The translations under genes were made by a program, and so were the position numbers. A DNA stretch of 42,113 bases from Gemmatimonadales bacterium (GTDB lineage: Bacteria > Gemmatimonadota > Gemmatimonadetes > Gemmatimonadales > GWC2-71-9): the NCBI GenBank assembly GCA_013813435.1, contig JACCRS010000034.1:1-42113 (forward strand), written 5' to 3'. Shown here piece after piece: positions 1 through 6,516 of the stretch (the first letter of the stretch is position 1; the number at the start of each line of letters is the position of its first letter). The notes under the pieces are model-generated. The model was not told where the DNA came from. It did no database searches and was given only the letters and a program-made list of their open reading frames with translations.

Positions 1-820
1 TCCAGCCAGCGCCCTGCGGGTTTCTCCGGATATGCCGGGAGAGAAACACGCCGGGAGCGTATATCCGTGGCGACAACACACCCGAGTTGATGCCGACTCC
101 GAACCGAAAGAGCGCACCCATCTCCCAGCTGGAGTAACCGTGCCGGTCACGCCGCGGCACCCCAAGGCGCGGTTCGGTGTAGACCCACAGGAGACTTGGG
201 GTTCCCCTCTGCGATTGATGACTTACTCCCAGGATGCACATTCCGAATCTCGGAACCCTCGAGCGGCTGCGCGCCGTGAGGCAGCCTTCGATGTCGGCTC
301 CCCCGCTGGGCTCACTTCCGATGGCCGGAGCGACGCTGGTCTGGACAAACCCGCTATGCCAAGTGCCGGCCAGCTCGACACCCAGCTCCCAGCCTGGATC
401 GCTGGCCGCGCCGAGGCGGCGGCGCGACCCGCCCACGTCACGATAGAGGCGGAGCCGGGTTGAGATCTTTGATCCTTGCATGCTGATTGGCCGGATCTCG
501 TACTCCCCATCCTGGTCGGGGTAAATCTCGACTACCGATGAGCCGCTGGACGACTTGGCGTCGGAGATGGGATATACCCGGGGTATCTGCGTTCCGTTGA
601 GGCGTGGCCGGAGCTCCAGCGTGACATCCTGGGTGCTCAGCTCCGCGCGGTAGACCTGTTTGTCGCTTAGAAACAGGCGCACCAGCTCCCCGACCACTCC
701 GAAGTCGTGATCCAGCACCAGCACGTCGGCGCTGTCGGCCGTTTCCGCAACTTTTTGGGCAACGACAGGCGTCGAGAGCCACACGAACAGCCATGCGGCC
801 ATGATTAGAGGTCGGGGCAT
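1..820 (-). CDS. Exported protein of unknown function, C-terminus cut by window edge
   Basis: An open frame runs without a stop from an ATG at 820 to the left edge (273 codons seen; the stop lies outside). The N-terminus is a typical Sec signal peptide: a hydrophobic stretch followed by a P-V-V-A-Q cleavage-like site near residue 22. A second in-frame ATG at 802 could be the true start. The mature part has alternating hydrophobic/polar strands (VLVLDHDFGVV, VTLELRPRL, TRLRLYRDV) and late Gly/aromatic-rich segments (YSSWEMGALFRFGVGIN), which suggests a beta-rich, possibly outer-membrane-associated protein. I do not recognise the family. It is the last visible member of the minus-strand gene run that starts at 6431, separated from the zinc-ribbon gene by about 158 bp, so it may have its own promoter. 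Reality of the ORF is fairly sure, function unknown. Confidence 0.7.
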   Translation of the reverse strand, partial: MPRPLIMAAWLFVWLSTPVVAQKVAETADSADVLVLDHDFGVVGELVRLFLSDKQVYRAELSTQDVTLELRPRLNGTQIPRVYPISDAKSSSGSSVVEIYPDQDGEYEIRPISMQGSKISTRLRLYRDVGGSRRRLGAASDPGWELGVELAGTWHSGFVQTSVAPAIGSEPSGGADIEGCLTARSRSRVPRFGMCILGVSHQSQRGTPSLLWVYTEPRLGVPRRDRHGYSSWEMGALFRFGVGINSGVLSPRIYAPGVFLSRHIRRNPQGAGW

Positions 821-978
821 ACGTTCTGGTGTTGATTGTTGGGGGCGGGGGACATCGAGCAGGCAAGCAAGTTGCGGGCCCCGTCGTGCGCCTACCGTGG
901 GGCTGGTCTGGGGCTCACACGACAGCTCACGTTATTACGCTAACTAGCAACTCGCCAGAGAGTCGGGCAGGTGCTGGT

Positions 979-1617
979 TCAGTTGCCCATCACGGCGGCA
1001 CCGCAACTGACGCAGTGCCGCCAGCCGGCCTCGACCTGGTTCCTGCACGCAGAGCAGCGCGCGAATAGCCGGGGGCCTCCGCAATGAGGACAGAAATTGA
1101 CGACCCGTCCGGGGGGAAGCAGACCGCCGCATTGAGCGCAATGAGAGGTCAAGTCACTGCTGTTCGACTCCCGGGAAAGCTCCGGCAGGTCCGCTGGCGG
1201 CGCCTCGGGTGCTGCGAGGTCTATCATGTGATCGGGCGGAGCGAAGGCGAGCTCTGGCTTGGGGCTCAGCGCCATAGCCAGTGCCTTGGCCTCCAGGCTC
1301 ACTACCGCGTTCTCGTAGAGATGCAACAATGCCAAATCGGGGTTGGCGCTACCGAGCTCTGCTACAAATAGAGCCCGGACATCTTCCGGCTCGGTCCTGG
1401 CGAATCCCCCTTCTCCGGCGCAGAGTTGCATGAGGACGAGCTCATAATCCTCACTGCTCTCGAGCTGAAGCGTCCGTCGATTTGCCCGATAGGGAACGAT
1501 CGAGTCGCGAATGTCGGTCAGCGGCAATGGCCGGTGAAGCCGCGCCGGATCGGTTGCGGCCAGGTTGCGCACAATCTGAAGGAAGAATCGCTGCAGCTCT
1601 GATGTCGGTTCAGTCAT
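979..1617 (-). CDS. Zinc-ribbon protein of unknown function (212 aa)
   Basis: The last ~55 residues hold four CxxC knuckles in order: CAQC, CPHC, CSAC and CVSC, each followed by G or R/N. This is the pattern of a double zinc ribbon (DZANK-like), which would bind two zinc ions. The first ~150 residues look alpha-helical and acidic, with no motif I recognise, and are joined to the ribbons by a Pro/Ala-rich linker (APEAPPADLPE). No signal peptide or membrane segment is seen, so it should be cytoplasmic. Such ribbons usually mediate protein or nucleic-acid contacts; no enzymatic role can be claimed. It lies about 100 bp downstream of the RNase HI gene on the same strand and may be cotranscribed with it. 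Confidence 0.75.
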   Translation of the reverse strand: MTEPTSELQRFFLQIVRNLAATDPARLHRPLPLTDIRDSIVPYRANRRTLQLESSEDYELVLMQLCAGEGGFARTEPEDVRALFVAELGSANPDLALLHLYENAVVSLEAKALAMALSPKPELAFAPPDHMIDLAAPEAPPADLPELSRESNSSDLTSHCAQCGGLLPPGRVVNFCPHCGGPRLFARCSACRNQVEAGWRHCVSCGAAVMGN

Positions 1618-1718
1618 AGACCGGCAGCCCGCTCGGCACGGTGGCGAGGATGGTTTCTGACCAGGAATCGAACGAATCTATAGAAGCAATCATGGCGCAC
1701 CATCTGCATCCAAGGCAG

Positions 1719-2333
1719 TCACTCCGCCAGGGGAAACTCCTCCCCGGCGGCCAGGCGCCGCTCCAGCGATTCGAACCCGGCGTCGGGAGTGTAGTCCAAA
1801 AATTTCTTCTTCGCCTGCTTTGCCGCCAGCCATTCCATAAGGCCCGACTCGACTGCCCCCTCACTAGACCTCCGCTCTCGAGCTGCGGTAACAGCGAGGT
1901 GATCGACATACTCGTTCTTCGGGTGTCCTGCGTGGCCCCGGACCCAAGTCCATTGCACCTCGTGGCGCCGGGCGGCGTCCACCAACGCCTGCCACAGTTG
2001 AAGATTTTCGATAGGTCCTCCGGGGCGCTTCCACCCGCGAGCTTCCCACTTTGGTGCCCAGAGGCGAATTCCTTTGACGAGATACTCCGAGTCGGACACC
2101 ATCAGGACTCGCATCCGGGCGCCTTTTGCCCCTAGCAGCCGGAGCGCCGTAGTGGCACCACTCAGGGCCATACGATTATTAGTCGCGCCCGAGGTGTGGT
2201 CGTAAAAGTCGCGGCGCTGTACCCCAGAACGGGTTCGGACCTCAATCAATCCACCGTACCCGCCGGGATTCTCTCCTTCCCGGCCATTCCCCAGACAGCT
2301 CTCGTCCAGATGCACCAGTGCGATGCGGCTCAC
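1719..2333 (-). CDS. rnhA: Ribonuclease HI-like protein with an altered active site
   Basis: RNase HI cuts the RNA strand of RNA-DNA hybrids (R-loops, Okazaki primers). The fold signatures are clear: D10 in HLDESCLGN, TNNRM at 51-55, D81 in MVSDSEYLVKGI, the H134 loop VRGHAGHPKNE and D144 in YVDHLA. Three of the four classical carboxylates (E. coli D10, D70, D134) and the catalytic-loop His124 are kept. The fourth, E. coli Glu48, follows NNRM and is Ala here (NNRMAL, codon GCC). The N-terminal loop also differs (GNGREGENPGGYGG rather than GNPGPGGYG). About 50 residues extend beyond the usual C-terminus and are rich in K, E and A. The start overlaps the upstream small gene by 4 bp (ATGA), so translation is probably coupled. 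The family is sure; catalytic competence is open. Confidence 0.88.
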   Translation of the reverse strand: MSRIALVHLDESCLGNGREGENPGGYGGLIEVRTRSGVQRRDFYDHTSGATNNRMALSGATTALRLLGAKGARMRVLMVSDSEYLVKGIRLWAPKWEARGWKRPGGPIENLQLWQALVDAARRHEVQWTWVRGHAGHPKNEYVDHLAVTAARERRSSEGAVESGLMEWLAAKQAKKKFLDYTPDAGFESLERRLAAGEEFPLAE

Positions 2334-2554
2334 TCGATCACCTGAAAGCTCTCGATGTCGTTCAGGCGAAAGGTCAGCTCCTCACCGGTCATTGGCAGCC
2401 GGCCGATCAAAGCCTCATATCGTCCAACCGAAGTCACCCTGAGTGCCACCACTATGTACTCGGTACCACGGCGCGAGAGCGCTACCCGGAGTCCTTTCCG
2501 GGCTGCGTGCTCCAGTTGATCCATGAGTTGGGAATTCCAGCGAAGAGGCGGCAT
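2330..2554 (-). CDS. Small protein of unknown function (74 aa)
   Basis: This short frame lies between selD and the RNase HI gene. It ends in a 4-bp overlap with the rnhA start, which supports it being a real, translated gene. The sequence begins with a short helical part (LMDQLEHAARKGLRVAL) followed by strands (EYIVVALRVTS, YEALIGRLP, LTFRLNDIESFQVIE), compatible with a small beta-barrel such as an SH3/Sm-like fold; that fold guess is inference only. No signal peptide or cysteines are present. Codon use matches its neighbours. It could be a nucleic-acid-binding partner of RNase HI, but nothing in the sequence proves this. Confidence 0.6.
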   Translation of the reverse strand: MPPLRWNSQLMDQLEHAARKGLRVALSRRGTEYIVVALRVTSVGRYEALIGRLPMTGEELTFRLNDIESFQVIE

Positions 2555-2557
2555 GTC

Positions 2558-2586
2558 GAAAGGTAGGACGGGAAGGCCCGTCTTTC
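2558..2586 (-). other. Hairpin between selD and the small gene
   Basis: On the minus strand GACGGG pairs with CCCGTC around a 4-nt loop (6 bp, 2567-2582), and a flanking GAAA/TTTC pair can extend it across a 4-nt bulge. It sits a few bases after the selD stop. There is no T-tract, so it is more likely an intercistronic RNA-stability or attenuating hairpin than a full terminator. Confidence 0.35.
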
Positions 2587-2590
2587 CGGC

Positions 2591-3664
2591 TCAGCCGAGC
2601 TGCCGCGTTACGCGAATTTGACCTGGGTTGCCGGCTACGATGCGCCCGATGACCGCCGCAGCGGGCGTGCTCTCCTCCCGCAGCGCCGCCAGCAGCGCGG
2701 CCTGGTTCTCCGGCGGCACCGCCAGCAGCAGCCCACCGGAGGTCTGGGCATCCACGCACAGGTACCGATCTGCCGTGCCCAGGTCTGCAGCCCAGTCCAC
2801 CCGCTCGAGAGCCCCAAGGTTTCGCTCAGTTCCACCGGGCACCACTCCTCGCACGGCAAGACTGCGCGCGTGCGGCAGAATGGGAAGCGCATCGAAGGAG
2901 ACCTCTGCCCCCACCTTGCTGGCCTCGAGCATATTAGCCAGGTGGCCGAGCAACCCGAATCCGGTCACGTCGGTGGCGGCGCTCACCCCAATACGCAGGG
3001 CGGCTCGGGCGGCACCATCGTTGAGCGTGGTCATCGATCTTACCGCGTCCGCCATGCCGCCCTCCAGAAGCGCGTCACGTTTCAATGCCGTGGCAAGTAT
3101 CCCAGTGCCCAACGGTTTCGTCAGTATCAGAATGTCTCCCGCACAGGCGCCGGCGTTGGTCAGCATCCGGTCGGGATGCACTTCTCCGATCACCGCCATT
3201 CCAAAGGTCGGCTCGACAGCATCAATGGAGTGCCCTCCAAGAATCAGGCACCGGGCGCGTTCCGCCACCTCCGCTGCTCCCCGCAGCACCTCACCCAGGA
3301 TCTCGAGCGGAACCCGTTCCCGGGGCCAGCCAACCAGATTCAGAGCAAACAGCGGGGTTGCGCCCATGGCGTAAATATCACTCAGCGCGTTGGCGGCAGC
3401 GATGCCTCCCCACGCCGCGGGGTTGTCGACTATAGGGGTAAAAAAATCTACCGTCGCTACCAGAGCGCGGTCTGGAGAAAGCAGGAAGACGGCCGCGTCA
3501 TCCCTGGTGGCGGCATCGATGAGGACTCGTGGGTCCGCAAGGTTGGGCAGATGGCGCAGGACCTGCGCCAGGTCGGCTGGGCCGAGCTTGCAGGCTCAGC
3601 CGGCGCCGTGAGATAAGGCGGTAAGACGAATGCGCGGCTTCTGGTCAAGGGGGGTGTCGGGCAC
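2591..3664 (-). CDS. selD: Selenide, water dikinase (selenophosphate synthase), itself a selenoprotein
   Basis: SelD makes selenophosphate from selenide and ATP, the selenium donor for selenocysteine and selenouridine. The full gene is read only if the in-frame TGA at 3598-3596 is decoded as selenocysteine. The frame before it gives a GTG start at 3664 with AGGAG 8 nt upstream and the N-terminal SelD motif SHGAG-U-ACK, where U23 sits at the position of E. coli catalytic Cys17 and K26 matches Lys20. After it follow RDDAAVF (ATP/metal Asp), VDFFTPIVDNP, the IAAANALSDIYAMG block, DVTGFGLLGHL and TSGGLLLAV. Length is 357 aa, normal for SelD. The GTG lies 1 nt after the stop of the upstream alpha-toroid gene. 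A caller that stops at TGA would begin the gene at the internal Met of MGATPLF, losing the first 99 residues. High certainty. Confidence 0.93.
3552..3570 (-). promoter_or_regulatory. Predicted bacterial SECIS hairpin of selD
   Basis: Starting 25 nt after the UGA, TGGCGCAG pairs perfectly with CTGCGCCA around a GTC loop (8 bp). The apex reads GCAGGUCCUGC, very close to the E. coli fdhF SECIS apex GCAGGUCUGC as I remember it. The UGA-to-loop distance of about 33 nt is within the usual bacterial range. SelB is expected to bind here to recode the UGA. Confidence 0.75.
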
Positions 3665-3665
3665 G

Positions 3666-4601
3666 CTAAATCTCCTGCCCGGCCCAGATCAACGACCGCA
3701 GGGCGATGAGGGCCCGTTCCTGCTGGGCTGTGGAGCCGAAGCTGCCATCGATCCGTTGGCGTGCCATCAGAGCGGGCACTGCTCGCCTAACAGCTGCGTG
3801 AGCTTCGGTTGTGCGCAGCGCGAGCAACGCCTCCAGAGTGTGAAACAGATCAGCCTGCTGCCAGCTTCCGTCGTCCGCCTGGTGAGCCGCCACCAGAGCT
3901 GCCAGCTTCGGCAGGACCTCGCGGTGTTCGCCGGAGGCAAATGCGAGAGCGTGAATGCCGGACACAATCGCATCGGCCGCAAAGTATCCATTCCAGTCGT
4001 GCCACTGATCCTGCAGCTGCACCAGGCTCAAAAGATGTTGCTGGACCTGCGGACGGTGCTCCACCCGCGCCCGAAGCGCTGCCCTCAAGGCAAGGCAGCT
4101 GACCGCAAAGCGCGCTGCGGGCTCAGCCCGAAACACCTTTCCATTGGGCAACATCACCGGCGCAAAGCGCTGCTCCGACGGAGCCGGGGAAAAGAAGCCG
4201 GATATGAAATGCTCGCACGCGTGATGGGCGTGACGGGCAGCGCTGCAGCCCTCACTGAACGCCCCCGGTTTCCCTTGCAGTCCGAGCACCCAGCCCAGAA
4301 CCCGGACCGTACCGGCGTGATCGCCGGCGCAGCCCATGTCCAGCAACTCGTGCGCTCGCCAGATCGTGGCCACTACCTCACCGGCCATGCTGCCGTCCAT
4401 CCGAGTCCCGGCCCGCATGTCGTCCACCAGCCTTCCGGCCAGCGTTTCATCCTCGGGTGCCGGCTGCCTTAGCGCCAGTCGGGCAAGAACCGCTTGACGG
4501 GTGGTTCCCTCAGCGAAGAACAGGCGCAGCCGTTCGATACCTTCGCGCACGGTATCCGGGCCGGTGGTGTCGGCGGGCGAAGGACTGTCGAGTGATGGCA
4601 T
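3666..4601 (-). CDS. Alpha-toroid (prenyltransferase/squalene-cyclase-fold) protein, function unknown
   Basis: 311 aa with no signal peptide. The C-terminal half contains repeats of the kind found in terpenoid cyclase and prenyltransferase alpha-alpha toroids: HQADDGSWQQADLFHTLEALLAL and RIDGSFGSTAQQERALIAL, where DGSW/DGSF turns precede an inner helix. The first half is helical with many His and Cys (CSAARHAHHACEHF). I see no DxDD (squalene cyclase) or DDxxD motif, so catalysis as a classical terpene cyclase is not supported. The start is 2 nt after the amidohydrolase stop and the stop is 1 nt before the selD start, so it is firmly inside an operon with selD. The name reflects fold only. Confidence 0.72.
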   Translation of the reverse strand: MPSLDSPSPADTTGPDTVREGIERLRLFFAEGTTRQAVLARLALRQPAPEDETLAGRLVDDMRAGTRMDGSMAGEVVATIWRAHELLDMGCAGDHAGTVRVLGWVLGLQGKPGAFSEGCSAARHAHHACEHFISGFFSPAPSEQRFAPVMLPNGKVFRAEPAARFAVSCLALRAALRARVEHRPQVQQHLLSLVQLQDQWHDWNGYFAADAIVSGIHALAFASGEHREVLPKLAALVAAHQADDGSWQQADLFHTLEALLALRTTEAHAAVRRAVPALMARQRIDGSFGSTAQQERALIALRSLIWAGQEI

Positions 4602-4603
4602 GG

Positions 4604-5971
4604 CTACCAGGCCGCCCGAATCGAGTCTGCGTCGAGTAGATGGCCGCGGGCCATGACCGCGTGGATCGCGCGGGTGTTGCGGATGTCTGACAGCGGATCC
4701 CTGGAGAGGACCAGCAGATCGGCAACCTTCCCAGGGGCCACCAGGCCGAGCGAATCCACCCCCAGTAGAACAGCGGCATTGCGGGTTGCGGCCCGCAGAG
4801 CTTCGCGCGGTGTCAGACCGGCTCGTACCAGGAGCTCCATCTCCCGGTGTTCACTGTAACCCGGTACCAGCATCTGATTCGAGGCATCCGTGCCGGCGGC
4901 TATCCGTCCCCCCGCTCCGGCGAAAGCACGCAGGAAGAGGTCCTGCATGGGCCGTGACCGGCGAAAGGCCTCGAAGTCCACCTCAGTCCAGCCGGCCCGT
5001 TCTATCATTCCGGGCACATCCCACTCCCGTAGCTGCTGCTCCGGCACATCTTGTAGCGCCGGATCCCGCATGAGCCCGGGATCGCTCAAACGGCTCAAAG
5101 TCTCGTGCAGCACGAGAGTCGGAATAACGATGACCTTGGCCTCAGCCAGCCGTTGTGCCACTCGGGTAAGGTCGGCCGAGTCCAGGGCGGCCCAACTCCG
5201 CTGGAAAGCGGTCCACCCGGGGTAGAAGCCCCGGTAATGAGCCGCTATGAGTGAGGAGGGACTCTTTGATGCCGCCTCAGGCACTCCACTCATGTGCTCG
5301 ATGGATGCGATGCCGGCCTTGGCGGCGGCGAGGGCATCGGTCAATCCAAGATGACCGGTGACACCGAGATTGAAAGCCTTGGCCTCGTCGACGATGGCGC
5401 GAAGCAATGGCGCGTCGATGCGGGTGTATACCTTGATGAGGTCGGTCCCGGCGGTGACGAGCCGGTCTACAGCCCTACGGGCATCGTTCTCACCGTTGAC
5501 GCCGATGGCGTCGGGATATGTAGTGGGAAGCCCGTCAATCATGGCCCCCGCGGCGTAAATCCGGGGCCCGTCGGGGCCAGCGCCAACCGGCCTGTTCCGG
5601 AGCACGGACAGGGAGCCGAACCCGCCGTGTACATCGCGGAGGGTAGTTACCCCCCACGCGAGATAACGAGGCCGGGCCCACGGTAACGATGGCGCCAGGT
5701 GAGCGTGAGCGTCGATCAGTCCCGGGATTATCCAGCGACCGGCGACGTCGACCTCTCGGGTGTTCCGGGGAAGTTGGAACCCGCTGCGTTCACCCACCGA
5801 CTCGATTCGACCGCGGCGCACCAGCACCACCGAATTTGTGAGTGCCGGCCCCCCGGTGCCATCGATCAGTGTGGCGCCGACCAGCGCTATTCCGTCGTTG
5901 CCCGCGGTTTTGCAGCCGAGGAGCAGCAGACTGGTTAATACCAGACCTCCGCTGAGACTACCGCGGATCAC
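4604..5971 (-). CDS. Amidohydrolase-superfamily lipoprotein (imidazolonepropionase/prolidase-like)
   Basis: 455 aa if the GTG at 5971 is used; it gives a clean lipoprotein signal ending LLLLGC (Cys20) and a 14-nt overlap with the preceding gene. A longer frame to 6046 exists but adds a non-signal-like leader. Metal-binding landmarks of the amidohydrolase TIM barrel are present: HAH (about residues 89-91) after the GLID strand, a candidate carboxylated Lys in TDLIKVYTR (about 176), His in VTGHLGL and SIEHMSG, and the Asp of AGTDASNQ. The LVAPGKVADLLVL block is the typical C-terminal beta-sandwich return. Members hydrolyse C-N bonds in amides, cyclic amides or Xaa-Pro dipeptides; the substrate here cannot be told. 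It should sit in the periplasm, anchored to a membrane. Confidence 0.88.
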   Translation of the reverse strand: MIRGSLSGGLVLTSLLLLGCKTAGNDGIALVGATLIDGTGGPALTNSVVLVRRGRIESVGERSGFQLPRNTREVDVAGRWIIPGLIDAHAHLAPSLPWARPRYLAWGVTTLRDVHGGFGSLSVLRNRPVGAGPDGPRIYAAGAMIDGLPTTYPDAIGVNGENDARRAVDRLVTAGTDLIKVYTRIDAPLLRAIVDEAKAFNLGVTGHLGLTDALAAAKAGIASIEHMSGVPEAASKSPSSLIAAHYRGFYPGWTAFQRSWAALDSADLTRVAQRLAEAKVIVIPTLVLHETLSRLSDPGLMRDPALQDVPEQQLREWDVPGMIERAGWTEVDFEAFRRSRPMQDLFLRAFAGAGGRIAAGTDASNQMLVPGYSEHREMELLVRAGLTPREALRAATRNAAVLLGVDSLGLVAPGKVADLLVLSRDPLSDIRNTRAIHAVMARGHLLDADSIRAAW

Positions 5972-6431
5972 TGGACGAGTGGTCGTGGAGGATCTTCCAT
6001 CCTTCCGGCCGCTGCTCCATAACCAGGGTGAAGGGACCGCTAGCACTGATCGTCGAACTCCGCTGAAGAATGAACCGTGCAGTGACCAGAGTCAGCGTCC
6101 TGCTCAAGCGACGTACTTTCACCTCCTCGAAGTGAAGGCTGTCCCGGTGTGCGCCGGGAGAGAAGCGTGGAGCATACACACCGCGGATGAAGTCGATGCC
6201 GGCACGAGCGCGGCGACCGTCCACGTAAGTGGTGGTGCTTTCAGCAGCGTAATCCGACAGGAAGCTGTCCAGGTCTCCCCGGTTCCAATCCGCAGCTGCG
6301 CGCTCCAGCTGTGCCGTCATCAGGCGAGTCAAGGCGGCACCACCGGAATCAGGCGACGGGGTTGCGGCGGGCCGGCCAGTCCCACGGCAGCCCGCGAAAA
6401 TTGTGGCCACCAGGAGTAGGGAAGCGCGCAT
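5958..6431 (-). CDS. Lipoprotein with SnoaL/DUF4440-like NTF2 fold
   Basis: 157 aa. The N-terminus MRASLLLVATIFAGC is a lipoprotein signal with Cys15 as the acylation site. The mature part starts with a linker and then shows the NTF2-like pattern: helix QLERAAADWNRGDLDSFLSDYAAESTTTYVDG, then FIRGVYAPRF and paired strands (SLHFEEVKVRRLS, LTLVTARFILQRS, FTLVMEQRPEGWKILHDHSSS). The WKI-x-HDHSS ending is typical of DUF4440/SnoaL-like proteins. These bind small molecules or act as accessory domains; no catalytic role is claimed. It is the first gene of the minus-strand run and overlaps the amidohydrolase start, pointing to cotranscription. Confidence 0.8.
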   Translation of the reverse strand: MRASLLLVATIFAGCRGTGRPAATPSPDSGGAALTRLMTAQLERAAADWNRGDLDSFLSDYAAESTTTYVDGRRARAGIDFIRGVYAPRFSPGAHRDSLHFEEVKVRRLSRTLTLVTARFILQRSSTISASGPFTLVMEQRPEGWKILHDHSSSDPR

Positions 6432-6504
6432 GAAGTTGTCAGCGGAAATGGTACCGGAAGGTGGGCGGTTGCGCCCGGTGATGCAAGATCCGTATCGCTC
6501 GGCT

Positions 6505-6510
6505 TATTAT
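6505..6510 (+). promoter_or_regulatory. Candidate -10 box for the GH15 gene, possibly leaderless
   Basis: TATTAT lies 6 nt before the ATG at 6517, and no Shine-Dalgarno sequence precedes that ATG, so a leaderless transcript starting at the ATG is possible. No good -35 is seen. An alternative ATG at 6481 would put this box inside the gene. Confidence 0.3.
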
Positions 6511-6516
6511 TGGGCA

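Noticed and set aside
1-866. Plus-strand (32-463) and minus-strand (438-866) frames at the left edge
   Set aside because: Both overlap the open exported-protein frame on the minus strand and lack its signal peptide and strand pattern.
2618-3616. 332-aa plus-strand frame opposite selD
   Set aside because: Antisense shadow in GC-rich DNA; the minus strand encodes a clear SelD.
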